From assembly GCA_013398275.1 (NCBI GenBank), contig VZSE01006029.1:917690-981689 (forward strand): a DNA stretch of 64,000 nucleotides, written 5' to 3'. Below are positions 11,966-25,400 of the stretch, in pieces. Position numbers and translations under genes: made by a program. Within the stretch, counting starts at the first letter, position 1. Each line of letters begins with the position of its first letter. This DNA comes from Promerops cafer (lineage: Eukaryota; Chordata; Aves; Passeriformes; Nectariniidae). The notes under the pieces are model-generated. The model saw only the letters and a list, made by a program, of their open reading frames with translations, searched no databases and was not told where the DNA came from.

Positions 11966-12450
11966 GAATCACAGAATCACAGAATGGTCAGACTGGAAGG
12001 GACCACAGCCATCAGGTCCAACCTCCCTGCTGAAGCAGGGTCATCCCAGAGCACACGGCACAGGATTGTGTCCAGATGATTCTTGAATATCTCCGGTGAG
12101 GGAGACTCCACAGCCTCTCTGGGCAATCTGTTCCAGTGCTCACACTGGAGCATAGTAAAGAAGTTCTTCCTCATGTTTGGGTGGAACTTCCCATGCGTGA
12201 GTTTTTACCCATTCCCTCCTGCCCTGCTGAACTTGCTGAGGAGGCATCTGCCCCTTCATTCAAGTCACTGATGAATGAGTTAAGCTGAACCTTGTGGGAC
12301 ACCACTAGTGACAGGGTGCCAACTTGACCCTGTGATGCTAATTATGGCCCTCTGGGATCTGCCTTTGAGCCAATTGTCAATTGACCTCACTGTACACTCA
12401 TCCAACCCACACTTCAGTGAAAGAACTTCAGAGATCTTCTTGGACAGCTG
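11966..12450 (-). mobile_element. CR1 LINE 3' fragment, reverse orientation
   Basis: Read on the minus strand, the element ends with the CR1 tail: GAATCACAGAATCACAGAAT at 11966 is its reverse complement. Next to it is the TTCCAGTCTGACC-like 3' UTR, then ORF2 C-terminus translating as MRKNFF.....HWNRLPREAVESPSPEIF. From about 12262 the homology continues in a second block (GTGGGACACCACTAGTGACAGGG), an upstream ORF2 piece, after a short gap. The right boundary is approximate. Oriented with CLVS1. Confidence 0.88.
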
Positions 12451-13570
12451 GCTCACTCCACAGCCAGACTAGGCCTTCTTCACTGGGACTTAAATTGATC
12501 TAAAATAAGGAATGTATCTAACAATGCTGCAGTGGCACCTTCCCAGAGCAGTATAGGCAAACTGAGAGAGAGAAAATCATACAAACACAGAATTTTAGCT
12601 GATTTAATGAAACTGGGGCTATTGATGGGCCTATTTTTTTGCCTGATTTGTCTTTGTTTTGCTTTATGTATATGTTTCTTTGCTGTTTTCAGTTATTCTG
12701 CTCTTTATCATGCCTAAAGATAAAGTAATGAACAGAGTAGAGCTTCCACAGAGCCCCCAAATCCATGCAGGCTTCAATATGTCTTTTGTTTCAGATAGAA
12801 GCGTCTCCAAGCTTGCAGGTCAGAGCAAAATGTTATGGGGATCATCATTTCCTGTCTCTGCTCAGACCTCCTGTGCAGAAAAATTTTTGAACTGAGCCTG
12901 GAACTAAAAACCTTTGGTACATAATATTCCATTAAATAATTGCTCAGGAGGGATGCTTGGAAGCTGAGATTGATTAGAGACAATTGTTCTTTCTTTCTGC
13001 CTGTTCTTGCCATGACAACATCTATTTCTTTTGGCATGAGTATGCATCAGAAACCTTTTACTATGGTGTTGTTTGGAACTACCTGAAAGCTAAAAATCAA
13101 CATGATTTTTCAGCATCTCCTCACACCAAAGTGTGTCAGGAATGCAAAGCCATCTTTGGAATATGAAAAATAGGAATGAATCCAACCTGATGCTCAAGGT
13201 CATTCTTTTCAAACTACATGAATTGACATCATAGACCAAAGACCAAAATCCATATTACAGCATATTTCTAAGTTACAGAACATCTGAATTTTGAGAAATA
13301 AGCATTTTTAAAATGTTTTCATAACCTTTACCCTTTCTAATCAGAAAACTAAGTACACACCCCAATGAACTTCTATCTCAACCATACTTGCCAGTTTACT
13401 TCAAATCCAAATATAATTCCCCTTGAAAGAAAATAATTGCCCCCAGATTCAGGAAGATACAAGTCATAAACTAAACTGTCTAAAGTGAAATGTCATGTAA
13501 ACTGAGGATAAAAACAGCATCTTCATGCCTGTGCACTTACATAATCAGTCCCCGTGGATTAAATCTCCTG

Positions 13571-13613
13571 GAGACTGTATTAATAGTTCAGGAAGATTGT
13601 ATTAATAGTTCAG
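13571..13613. repeat. 21/22-bp imperfect tandem duplication
   Basis: GAGACTGTATTAATAGTTCAG (21 bp) is followed directly by a 22-bp copy that starts GAAGATT and shares the TGTATTAATAGTTCAG end. Two copies only. Confidence 0.85.
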
Positions 13614-15001
13614 TGATAGTTTATCCATGGAGAATTTCCATGACTGTGTGATTTTAATGGATTGGCACGATAAGGGAAGGAGGATTTCTGCTCTTCAGTT
13701 TCAGATCCAAATTCAGCCTTTGAAAGAGTGACATTGTTCCCTGATTTTATGACTTTGTCAGATGTTGGATAGGCTGTGTCCATCAACAACCTGCTCCTGA
13801 GCACATTTGAATGAATTCCATGTAATGCCCTCGGTATGGACAGCGTGGGCTGTTGAATAAGCCATGCTAGGCAAGAAGGCAAAGTGCCCTCCCATTGCTA
13901 CAGCTTCAGGTTCTAATTTTAATGCAGCTCCTAAGAGATGGATGTTCAGTTTGGCAGGAGGCAGCGGGAGGCAGGACCAGGGCCATGAGGACACTGGGAC
14001 TGGGCTGCTCCTGCACCTCTACAAGCATTCCCTGGGGCTGCAGGAGCTGGGTCTGCTCTCCCTCACCTTCTGCAGTGCCTGCACTGATCCCAGGCACGTT
14101 TCCAATCTCCACCCCAACAAGTTGCTTGTCTTTCCGCTATCTCTTTTTGCTCCCCTGTGTTTTTGAAGAGATGAGAATGCAAAATTAATGTTGCCGGTGG
14201 CAATAATTGCAAATCGTCTGCTTCTACCTTGGCATGCCCTCAGAGTACACAGGGCTTGAAAGGAGCTGCAGAGTAGGGGAAAACCAGTTAAAAAAACCTT
14301 GATTACGACCATGGAAAGAATTCTTGCAATGGTGAAGAATTCATTGATTTTGGGTAAGCTGTGACTGTAACTGCTCATGCCAAAATGCTCTCTTTTCTTT
14401 GAAGCATATAATAGCAAAGGATTGGAGCAAAATCACAGGAAACTGTGAGTTCTTGGTTTATTTTTGCATCTCATGCCCACATATGTAGATGAGGATGCTC
14501 TGAAGTACTTCTGTCAGAGAACCAGAACTGAAAAATGAACACTGGGATATATTCTCCTAGACATTTTTCATTACGTTTGTTATCTCTCCTGCTACACTCA
14601 GTAACTTTTAAAATTCAGTCATTTGCAGTGGGTTTCTCCCAGTCATTACTGCACACTAGTGAGGTCCTACAGAGCATCTGTTCATGGGTGTTGGCAGATG
14701 GCACCAATAAATCAGGTTACAGAACACAGATTTGCTCAGTAAACTTTGATTTGTCCTGATAGAATCATGCTGTCATGTCATCTGGTCTAACAAAATAAGT
14801 TGTAACCTTGGGGCAAAAGGGGGATTTCTTCACTACCTTTTTGCAAGAAACCCTTTATTGAACCAGCTCAGAATAATTTAGGAACAGACAATTTCCCAGA
14901 AGCAGTAACTCTGTTGGATTGACACCATGTCCTGGTGATACTTTTTGGCTTGACATGTACCCCTCTTTTACACACTAAAGGTAGAGAGTAAGGGTCTCCA
15001 G

Positions 15002-15031
15002 AAACAAACAAACAAACAAAAAAAAAAAAAA
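15002..15031. repeat. (AAAC)n and poly-A tract
   Basis: Several AAAC units pass into an uninterrupted A run. It could be the tail of a lost retroposed sequence, but nothing recognisable precedes it. Confidence 0.85.
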
Positions 15032-15480
15032 GTAAGGAGATGAATAAATTATATTGATAGAGAAACAGCAGGTTCATTCAGGGGGTTGGCTGAGGAGGTT
15101 CACAGGGAAGAGAGGAATTAAAAATGTAATTAAAAAGTAAAACAAAGAGCACTGAGACACTAATTTGGAAGTAGCCCATGCATGTGTGCAACTGGGGTGC
15201 TGCAGTTTGCTCTAGATTAGGTCATATTAGGTAAGGCCAGATCAGGATGCTTCTGGTGGAGCAAGAAGAGTGACAGTCACCCACTAAGATAAGGAGGAGT
15301 AGTTTGGGTCACAGGCAGCAGAGGAAGGGACATGAATTAGCTGAAGGCTATTTTTCAGAGTTAGTTTAGGAAGTTGGTATGATCTCTGCAGCCAGCTCCA
15401 GCAAATTGTCTCCAGTGTTCTGATTTTTGGTGTAAACTGTAGCTCAGAAACCTGTTTATATTCAGCTTTCCTAACACAGG

Positions 15481-15810
15481 GTGACTGCAAGCTGAGTTGC
15501 TTCTATTCCTGTATCTCCGTGAATGCGAACGTCTGAAATTAGTTGTGGGGGAAGGAAAAAGCAGCAGGAGGATCATCAAAGCCGAAAGCAGCTTTGGGCT
15601 TAATTAGAAATGGCAAAACGCGCTGGGCACAGAGCAAGCCTGGCCTGGAGACCTGCTGGGTGAGCACAGTTTGGCAGGGATGTGTCACACTCCCTGTGAC
15701 ACCAAGGCCTCGGCCGAACGTGACCCGTGAGCCTTGGTTGCTCATTCGAAATCATCATCGCAATAAAGTCCCCTTGCAAGCTTCAGGTTACTGAGAGAAG
15801 TGACCTCCCT
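15481..15810. promoter_or_regulatory. CpG-enriched patch with 8-bp inverted repeat
   Basis: This segment has more CpG than its surroundings (for example GTGAATGCGAACGTC, AACGCGCTGGG, CGGCCGAACGTGACCCG). At 15682-15702 it contains a perfect inverted repeat, GTGTCACA-CTCCC-TGTGACAC. Such islands in AT-rich introns are often conserved enhancers, but conservation cannot be tested here. No exon-like structure supports a gene. Confidence 0.25.
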
Positions 15811-16638
15811 CAATCCTTTCCCCCTGACACCAGGAGATAAAGTGGTGTGTTTTACCTCCACGTGAACTGTTGGTGGGTGTTTGTGGGTGTGAGTTGCTCT
15901 CAGTTTTGGGGGTGTGGTAAATAAGTAGGTTTCTTTTGTAGCCAGATTTTAATGCAGGGTATTCTGAAGTAAAATGCCCACCAGCAGAATGAACACTTCC
16001 ACCAAAGAGAGTAAGAGTTAGCATTAAGACAGCTTTAACGAAGGAGCATCCTAATTCCCTAGCACCTGGAAAAGAAACTACCCAGGAGCACTGGAGCTGA
16101 AAGTTTGGCATTGAAAACTCGACCCAAAAAATGTTCTATTTTTAATATACACTTTTTGAAAAAGAATAGCGAGAAATAGGGATTTTTTTTTTAAGTAATT
16201 TTTTAGAGTTAAGCTATAAACAAAATTAATTAGTACCATTAACCACTGCAGTAACCACTGCTGTCTTCTTTAGCTGATCTTATTTGAAGCTCTCTCCTAG
16301 CTATTTCTATTTCCATAGACAAATGAAATCCTGAAGGGCAGTAGATCTGCAGGACACTGTGATTGAAAGCACAGGGAGTGAAGGAGTTAAGGCAAAGAAG
16401 ATGTCACTGAAGCAAGTTCAATAGCATTTAAAAGGCTGTTGAAAGGAATGAGTTGAGTGCATGCAAAGTCAGTCCTGAAAAGCATAACTTACAGCACCTT
16501 ATTTCTTGTCCAGTACTGAGATTTTAAACAAAGAGTCCTGTACAGAGACTGTCTCTTTAGATGTGCATTGTTATACTGATATTCTCTACATTGTCTATGT
16601 AAAACATTTATTCTATATTTTTTCACACTGCCACTTGC
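15811..16638. other. Intron sequence, nothing recognised
   Basis: Unique AT-rich intron DNA without a gene or recognisable element. Confidence 0.5.
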
Positions 16639-16712
16639 ATATATATATATATACACACACATATATACATGTATACACACACACAGACACACACATATAT
16701 GTGTATATACAC
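16639..16712. repeat. AT/AC compound microsatellite
   Basis: Alternating AT and AC dinucleotide blocks with the palindrome TATACATGTATA near the centre. The translated Tyr/Ile- or Thr/His-rich frames here are artefacts of the repeat. Confidence 0.95.
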
Positions 16713-17570
16713 TTGCTCTCTGCTGAAATAGCTGTGTCAGAGCAAAGGGCAAGGAAGGCCAAACTGCCACGGTGAGGACAAATGCCCACAGCATTAGTTA
16801 AAGTCAGCCAAAGAAAAGCAATTAAAAAGGTCTTGTGGCACTTGCATTGCTTCTCAGGAGACCTATTGACTTTGCAGAGAAGCTTTTCATCCTTGCCCAT
16901 GGAATCACCAAGGTATTAAACAGAATTCCTAAAGTCGCATTACACTTGTGATTGAAAGCTGATGATGGAGAAAAGGAGATTTTGTTATTTATAGTGCTAG
17001 GCAACCTATTTTGTGCTGAACAGAAGTCTGATCTAGCCTGGCTTGAACAATGCGTGGAATCATCTTAAAAGCAGCATGGAAAGGAGATTAAAAAATATCA
17101 TTTTGATGAGATTATAACCTAGCATGATCAGAAGAAAATGAACAAACAAATTTTTTATTAGCAATTGTTGACTGACTAAAACAAAGTATTTGATGGAAAT
17201 TATTCCTTTTCCAGTAAATATCTTCGCATCTAGCAGTAAGTTAAAATAGTCCCTTGTGTTGACTCCTCCATACAAGTCCTTGTACGTATCACAAGCTCTT
17301 AGCACTCATTTTCTCAGAGCTATCTCTTAAACAAGAGCTAGATTCCTGTCTTATTACACTAAGAATTTTGTATTTTACTCAATTTTTTTTGAGATGGAAA
17401 CCTCATTTTAAAATTGAAGGTTTCCTTTCACCTACCACTTTCACAACCCTTTCTAAAACAATTTTTTTGGTCCCTGTCAGCTTTGACAAATGTCCCATGG
17501 TGATAAGTGTCCCACGGTGAAGATATTTTTTCAACTTTTTATTCTCTTTCAACAGGAGTGTGTGAATATA
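16713..17570. other. Intron sequence, nothing recognised
   Basis: Unique AT-rich intron between the two microsatellites. No gene seen. Confidence 0.5.
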
Positions 17571-17645
17571 TGTGTGTGTGTGTCTGTGTGTCTGTGTGTC
17601 TGTGTGTCTGTGTGTCTGTGTGTCTGTGTGTGTGTGTGTGTGTGA
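17571..17645. repeat. TGTGTGTC octamer array ending in (TG)n
   Basis: A TG run passes into about five TGTGTGTC-type octamers and then a further TG run. In CLVS1 pre-mRNA this would be CA-rich with regularly spaced GA steps. The Cys/Val-rich frames are not genes. Confidence 0.95.
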
Positions 17646-20600
17646 GAGCAAACCCCATGAGCTACCTTTTTTTAAAGGGAGTCAAAGTGCTAAATGCCTT
17701 CTCAGTGGGGGAGACCCAGCTCTTGGTGGGTGCAATCTAAGGCAACTCACAGGGCATCAGATAAACACCTGATAGCAGCAACACCTCTGCCTCATATACA
17801 GCCTCTTATTCTTCAGACCAATAGAAGCCCGAGGAAAGAAACCCCACCCTCTTAATTTTTGCATGATTCAGTCTCTGTCCTCGTTCCAGTCTCTGAGTGA
17901 GATTGCTTTGCTGTCTTATCCTTTCATGCCAAAGGGAAAATTGTTTTGTGTATTTGTATTTCACAAAGTCCCACATTGTCACCAGACTGATTTAACAGGA
18001 GCAGACCAATGTGTCAGGTCTGCAATAAAATATAATCTCTTTGTGTCTGCCCTTTTGTGATCTCTTTCTCTCTGTATTTTTTTTAATAACAGAGCAGTGC
18101 CTTCGTAATGAGAAACCTGACCATAATTTAATGTCCTTGAAATAAGTTTTGATAATGAAAAAATATGACTAATGTTAAAAATACATGTGGAAAGATTTAA
18201 AGATACATTGTGGAAAACATATTTTTAGGAAAGCTATTTTTACAATATCAGACATTTTCAACAACATGCATTTAAGAAACAAGTCATGAAGACCATTTTC
18301 TTAGTGAAGAGCCTTGTACTATGCAGTACAAAGAACTTATGTTTTTCACTGATGTTTTTCCCCAAGCATTGCTAATAGCACCACCAATAGCTAAGATTGT
18401 CTGATTGTCTGACTTGTCGCAACTTTGCTGTAGTTACACATTTTGGGCCCAAAAATCTCAACAGGAAACCAGACATATTTTTTGAGAACAGTGTTGGAGG
18501 CTGGGGGTGGGGTCACATGGACTTGAAGAGAAAAATACTGTTTTCTGCACTTCAAAATATTTCTATGATTATTGGAGGGTGGAGATTTAAATCTCAGGGC
18601 TTTTGGCGCATGGACCCAGCCTTTCACAAAAGGTTTTCCTGGCACACCTGGCTTTAATGACACAGAGAGAATTTGCAACTCTGTATATGTGTGTGTCCAA
18701 ACTCACTTAAGGAAGTGTGGAGGCTGTTTCATACGCTGACTAGTCACAGTGATACCCTCTTGCCTTAAAAGCTATGATCAATCAAAATTCTTGGAGTTCA
18801 TTAGCAGTGCTCTCCCAATAGAGAGAGAGGCTGCAGCCCCAACCCACAGGTGGGAGGCAGAGCTCTCTCTGCAGTGGTTTTTCCTAGACATGGTGTAAAG
18901 CACTGGTGTAATCAGGGCCCCCTGAAGCTGTATTTTGATACTCAGATATTTGCTTTCCTAGGTGCGTGACTTGGCCATTTCGATGTTCTTTTCGTGCTGT
19001 GTTCACCACCTAAAGCAATGCTAGGCAGCAGTCAGTGCTGCTCGTTGCATAATCACTCAGAATCAGGGCTTTTGTCAGTTTGGCAGCATTAAATGTCACA
19101 TAAACTTTGTACTCTTTGCTACACGAAATACATGCTTATATTCTCTGCAACAGCTCTCTCATTTCCACAACACATCCTCCCTTCAGTTCACACCTTTTAC
19201 TCCTCACTACCTGGCTTTACTGCCACCTTAACTCTGACTACAAAACAGCTTTAAAAGATAGCAGTAGAAAAATGGTTTCTGATGTCTGTGTAGGTGCAGG
19301 AAAAGCAGAGCATTAATGAGTGCAGTTTCTCAATCTTTCCAGGATCATCAGCCAAGCATGGATATCAGACTGTGGACATAGTACCAGGTTCAGCCCTTTG
19401 GCATCCTGCGTATTTTCATCTGCTCCCACTACAGACCCTAACAAGAGGAGTCTGAGTTACCAGTGAAGTTTACTGCCTGAGTAGTGCTTGCACTGCCTTC
19501 TCCAAAAGGTTATTCTAAATTATGTTTTCAGACACCACAACATCAGTGCAAGCTCATGATTCCTTCACTCTCTGGTTCAGCTCCTTAAAAATTTGCTCTG
19601 ATTATTTTTTCAGGGCCAAGAGCAGGGAAAAATTTCTCTGAATTTGCTAAAACTGCAGTTCACAGGAAGGTGCGACCCCATTTCTCAGCCATCTCAGATT
19701 AAAAAGCCACACAAATTTTCATTCTTCTCTTTCTTTTCATATTGGGTTAAAGTCACACATTAAGTACTGTTACATGAAGTCTTAAATGAATTAGGTTTTT
19801 TTCCACCCAGAGACTGGAGTATCCTCTGTCATATCTCTGGAGGTCATTAAATTTACTAGGTAGGTACAGGACAATCTGTCTGTACCTTCTTCTTTGAAGG
19901 CTTCCCATCAAGAGCTCTTCCCACCTAATTGCAGGCAGCAGCGTATCCTTCTAATTAAACTCCAAGCACTGGGTACCAGTGCAAGTTTGCAGATTACTTG
20001 GTGTCATTAACCTTGACTTTAGCAAGACTTTAGGCACCGTGGCATGTATTGTCCCTCCAGCAAATTGGAGAGAATTTGTTTGGAGTGGTAGCGCTTAGTT
20101 CTAATTTCAAAGTTTGCCCCCGCTTTAAGCTATGAATGGGATCTGATCTTCCAAACTTACTTACCCCATGAGTCTGTGGTATTTCATATGTTAAGGTATA
20201 TGTGCACCTCAAGATGTCAGACTGTTCCTGCCCTGTCATGTTCCACACTAACTGTTGTCTGATCACTGGTTACTCAGGGCTGAGGGTTACAGCTTCCATT
20301 TAAAGCTGAAGCTTTTATCATCTTTATAATAGGCCACAGAATTTATTATAGAAATGGGCAGGAAGGTAAGGCTTATTTATTATCTGCTTTGCTGCGAAAC
20401 TCATATTATGAGCATAAATGACAGCAATAAACAAAAGAAAATAACCTGTTCAGACCAGAAGAAAATTTATATCACTAACTCCCTGCATTGAACGGTTGTT
20501 CCAAGAATGAAGGATTTCCTTGTTATTAGGAATGTGCCAGGTGAAGAGAAGTTATCAGAAAAGCTGCATTCCCTATTAGCTGCTACAGAGTGTTGAACAT

Positions 20601-22136
20601 GTGCAATGCATATTAATCCCACTTACGTCAATCAGCTCAATTAAAACATCCCCATTATTGAAATCTGTAACTGGCACAGAAAGGTATCCGAGCTTAGTAA
20701 AGAGTGTTCATTTATGCTGTTCACTGGACAGCTCTCCAGTAGTGCTAGGTTATTTCTGGAAGGAAGTAAAAATAATTTGTCTGAATATCCAGAAATATGA
20801 AAAACATTTAGAGATTACAACCAAGGCCAATGTTTGTCTGCAAGTGTTAGTGAGAAGCTAATGGTATTACTGGATGCTTTGCAGATGCTTCTTCTGTGTT
20901 TTTTGGTTTTTTGTTTGTTTTTGTTTTTACTTTTGGCAATGACACACTTTTATTTTATATATATATATATACTGTAATGTGCATGTACAGTACATCTTTG
21001 CACAAAAATTGAAGATAAGGTCCACTGACAAGACACTTATAATGCAGAGGTTACATTAATATATTTCCCCACTTCTGTCAGGATCTGTCTAGGAAAGTCA
21101 GTTCACCACTTATTGGTAATTAGTACCATCAGCTTCAAAATTTTAAGAATAAAAAAGTTAATGAACTTTTTTTTTTTCCCCAAATTGTCTCATCTAGGTA
21201 CTATATTGTTTCAATTTTTTTGTTTCATCTTAGGTGCACTGTGTTGTACAGCCTGGGAGGTCTCTTAAATACGTTCTGCTATTTGAACTGATTGAGTTGT
21301 GAATGGGTTCAGACTACAAAAGTCTGCTCAGTGTGAAATCCACCACTGCATACAGCAAATTCCTCACTCAAGGTGATTATTGAACAATTGACTTTCTCAA
21401 TAATAAACAGCAAGAAAATCTCCTAACAGAAAAATAGAGAAGTTAAACAATTTGTCAGCATGAAAACTCTTTCAGACCACAGAAGATAGTTGAAGTAGTT
21501 TGCCCAGTACTTCAGTCTGTATCCGTAAAACAGAAGTGCCACTGTTAAGGTAGCTTAATTTCTGACAGAGGGGTTGTGAAGCACCTTGATTGTTGAAATT
21601 ATTTTGGGAAAAGAAAGTTTTTTATGAAAGATTATTACAGCAATTTAAGCTCTACAGTCAAGATAAAGGGAAACATGTCAGATGTTTGTTTCCAAACAAA
21701 CAATAGGAGTAAGATAGTAAAAATAAAAATATGGCTGAGATTTATAGAAAGGTAAAGAAATTTTTAAAAAATCACAGATTCTGGGAAAAATTATTTAAGG
21801 AAGTGTGTACTGAAATACCCAGAATCTACTTAAAACAAAGCATTTGAAGGACCTGCCTGAAATTTGAGAAGGTTAAATGCTGCTTTAATGTTGTGGACTT
21901 GAAAATACATCCACAATTTTTCTGCAACTGAGACTGAGGCAGGAAAGCATAACACCAGCAGTGTGGGAATCCACAGAACCCACGACAGAGAAACCCAGGG
22001 TGGACAAACAACCCACACAAGATAATATCTGCCATTTGTAAAAGGATCAGAACACCACACAGGCATTTAAAAGGCAGCAGAGATCTGTAGAGGAAGGAAC
22101 AAACTTCTTCATGGCAGCCAAGGAAAACAGCATAGC
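17646..22136. other. Intron sequence with minor repeats
   Basis: Mostly unique intron DNA. A T/G-rich stretch lies at 20898-20930 and an (AT)n run at about 20955-20972, followed by the near-palindrome ATGTAC-A-GTACAT around 20983-20995. A stem TTGTACT/AGTACAA occurs near 18313-18330. No exon or RNA gene is recognised. Confidence 0.5.
20955..20972. repeat. Short (AT)n microsatellite
   Basis: An uninterrupted AT dinucleotide run in intron DNA. Confidence 0.9.
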
Positions 22137-22462
22137 ATCACAGAATCACGGAATATGCTGAGTTGGAAGGGACCCACAAGGATCATCCAAGTCCAACTCC
22201 TGGCCTGGCAAAGCACCACCCCCAAGAGTCAGGGAGTGTGACTGAGAGTATTGTCTCATTGAAATGCTTCTTGAACTCTGTCAGGCTTGGGAATGTGACC
22301 ACTTCCCTGGGGAGCCCGTTCCAGTGCCCAACTACCCTCTGGACAAAAAACCTTTTCCTTATATCCAGCCTTAACCTCCCTGCACACACCTTCAGGCCAT
22401 TCCCTTGGATCCTGTAGCTGGTCACCCTAGAGGAGAGATCAGTGCCTTCCCCTCCTCTTCCC
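22137..22462 (-). mobile_element. CR1 LINE 3' fragment, reverse orientation
   Basis: The plus strand starts ATCACAGAATCACGGAAT, the reversed CR1 tail, then GTTGGAAGGGACCCACAAGG. On the minus strand an ORF2 C-terminus remains readable over about 90 residues with the family pattern LRLDIRKRFFVQRVVGHWNG then LPREVVTFPSL. It is the best-preserved CR1 reading frame in the window, but is only a 5'-truncated end. Oriented with CLVS1. Confidence 0.9.
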
Positions 22463-25400
22463 TGTCCACCTGAAGGTTTATGGAACACAACTGATTTTCC
22501 ATGATATTTAGGTGCACCAGGGACACCAGTATTAGCAAAGACAATTCACTTTTGGTAGGAGTGAAACTCTGGTCATATAGAGGTTAACTTTTATTATATA
22601 AAAAAATTGTGCCAGTAAGTGTTTGGACAAGAAATAATATTAAAATTTATGGAAAAGTTAAAATTTCTAACAGTACCAGAAGTAAAAAAATGCTTATTAT
22701 TGAGCTAAAAAGATGCTAACTTCTGAATCTGAGAGCCTGAATTCAAGCAATGGACGGACAACTGTTGGCAGCAACTAAAAAGGAACCTAAGGGTGCTTCT
22801 GGGAAATAAAGGAGCTCTCAACAGAGTATGAAATAGAGATGAAAGGGTCAAGATGGTCCATGGCTCATCTACCCAGGAAAGTTTCTCTCACTATAATTTT
22901 GGCTACAATAAGAGAAGCCTATTGCTCTAGGGAGAAAAGTACAATGAAGAAGAACAACTGAATGTATTGTGCTTACAGATCATGTAGAAAGCAAGCAAAA
23001 CATTGAAATATTTCATTTGCATACGAATGACCTGCAAATGGCATCTATCGCAATGTCTCTGATGAGAAACTGAAAAGGCAGTAACACTCTGGGAGGTGAC
23101 CTTATGAAACTGAGGCATCCATGTATGCATGATTATAATCCCTTCATTAAATTATTTCCTTGGAATGCCATTGGGTTGTGCTCAGAGCCATAAAGCTTCT
23201 TCTTGGAAATACAAAGGATTTGACAGTGTAAACAGTACTAAGTTACACACAAATTATGTTAGATATGGGGGGAAAGTGTAAAAAAATCCCATCTGGAGGC
23301 CTCAAGTAACTCTAAAATTCTGACATCAACTAAACAAATTAAGATGTGAAGTGTAAAGATATATTCCAGTGGAACCCCCGGGAATGTTTCCCCCAGCAGA
23401 CTCGTCACATGAGGGAGCCATAAGGAAATTTGCACCTATCAAGCTGCCTGCAGCAGCAGCTTGAGAGGGATTCTAAGACACATACAGGAAAGGTAGGTCA
23501 CAACCCAGTCTGAATTTAATGTTGTGAAATTACCATGGCACCAGTGATGCACTGGAGGTCACATGAATTCTGAAGACAAGATGCCTGTGCTTGTCAGGCA
23601 GCTGTCAGAGTCACTTTGGTCTCACAGGTATCTTGAGAGAGATGGAGCAAAGCAGCAAGTCCAGTATGGTTTGTGAAATTTGATAAAGGTGGGAAGCAGT
23701 CATGCCAATGTGCAGTGAACTTGTCCCAGGTGCAAGAGGCACTGCTGCACCAGATGGACACAAGCAGAGGTGGAATAGGTTTTCTCATCTGAGACAGCTG
23801 AGCTCAAGGACCTGAGACAGCAGGAACTGAAGGACTCAGCTGTGGCAGAAATGACAGCATGGATATTAAAACTGAGATCCAAGGGTCCATGTGATGCTAC
23901 AGCACACCTTAGGAGTTAATTGAACCTTGATAGCCGATGGTCTTTGAGATTCTGAATTACATTAGAAATCACTGGTGGTGTGGCTAGAAAGGGAAGTTGG
24001 GGGAAAATAGTGAACTTGCAGGAGGACCTTAAAATAGACATTTGACTGGATCCTTTCCTACTTCCATCAATCCAGCCATGATTGGTTTATAACCCCCTCT
24101 GTTGCTGTGCTCACAGCAATTTTGGAGTGGAAATGTGGAACAGCACTTTCTTTGTATTTTCTTTAAAAGTGGCAGGAACAGCCTCTTTTCCCTTGCAGGG
24201 GGTAGGATAAGGTCTCCCACAACTGCTTACAGAAACCATATCAGTAGGAAGCAAAAGTAAGGAAAAGAATACAAGAAAGAGGCAGTAAATATGTTCTCCA
24301 CAGTGGCATTTTCACAACAGGATAATTTCTCTGGCTTCAGATCCCCTGATCATAACAGCAAACCATCTGCTCATGGAAAGAGGACACTTCAAGAAAGGAT
24401 ATTTGGCTTAGTCATTCTGTCACATCACAGCTCTGCAGGGTTTCTTTTATTCTAGTAAAGAGGTTTTAATTTTTAATCCTGTTTCTGCACTCTTTAGAGA
24501 AACATTTTGTTGTTTTCATAGTTTAATCTGACAATTCTTCGAAAAAGCATCGTGAGACAAATAATCGAGCATCCCACAGAAGTATAGAGCTAGTAGTACC
24601 AGCAACTGCAGTAACAATAAAGCACAACGGCAGTTAAAATATTATGGAATCAGGTACCCCAAAAGACAGTTTAAAGCATGCATAGGCCCTTTACAATAGG
24701 AATATCAGCCATGTTTAACACAAGTGACAACCAGGGATATGCACAACACTGGCTTTTACAGGGATGCAGGACTTAGCTCCCTATGGCAGATCCAACTCCT
24801 CTCCAGGATGCAGTCCAAATTATGGCCCCGTGTGGCTTAAGTTCATAGGGCCAGCTCCTCCCTGTGTGGCTGAACTTGTCCTATGGTCATGGATGCATAC
24901 ACATGCATGTTACACAGTCCTTCATTTTCTCTCTGACCTTCCCTCTTGTCTCCTCTGACCTCTTCTCTCTGAGCTGGCAGTGTAATGTGGACAAGCTGGA
25001 GGCAGAGGTGCAATCTAGTGGGACACTCTTGTTTCATTTCTCTGCCTTCTGCTGCCTTTTCTTACTCCTCCAAGAAAATCCTGCTCTAGTAGATAAAGAG
25101 TATTTCTTTCTGTTATTCTCCAAGGCTTGTCATAAGTTTCAGACTCCAAAGAAGGACCTGATGCTAATGTTTATGTGCCTTTTTGGTGCCTTACCCTCAA
25201 CCCCTTGTTGTCATTCCTTCACACTTCCTATCATTAATAGTCCTCTTCTGGCTCAGCTAAGTTTGTTGAAACAAAATCCATGACAATATATTTCAGTCTG
25301 CATTTTGTCTTTCATTTTGATTGACTTCACATGTGTTTTTAGAGCTACAGGTCAAAAGCTTCATTGTTCCCACTGCTTTATAAAGCATTCTTCTAAATAA

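Larger units (their letters stand above)
12451..15480. other. Intron sequence, mostly unremarkable
   Basis: Unique intron. It holds a 21/22-bp imperfect tandem duplication at 13571-13613 and an (AAAC)n plus poly-A tract at 15002-15031. No exon or RNA gene is recognised. Confidence 0.5.

Noticed and set aside
16489..16900. Tyr/Ile/Val-rich frames at the microsatellite
   Set aside because: Translations of AT/AC repeats, not proteins.
17403..17772. Cys/Val- or Thr/His-rich frames over the TG array
   Set aside because: Translations of the TGTGTGTC repeat.
21540..21570. Possible mitochondrial insertion (AAGGTAGCTTAATTT resembles tRNA sequence)
   Set aside because: The match is short and nothing around it resembles mitochondrial rRNA or tRNA.
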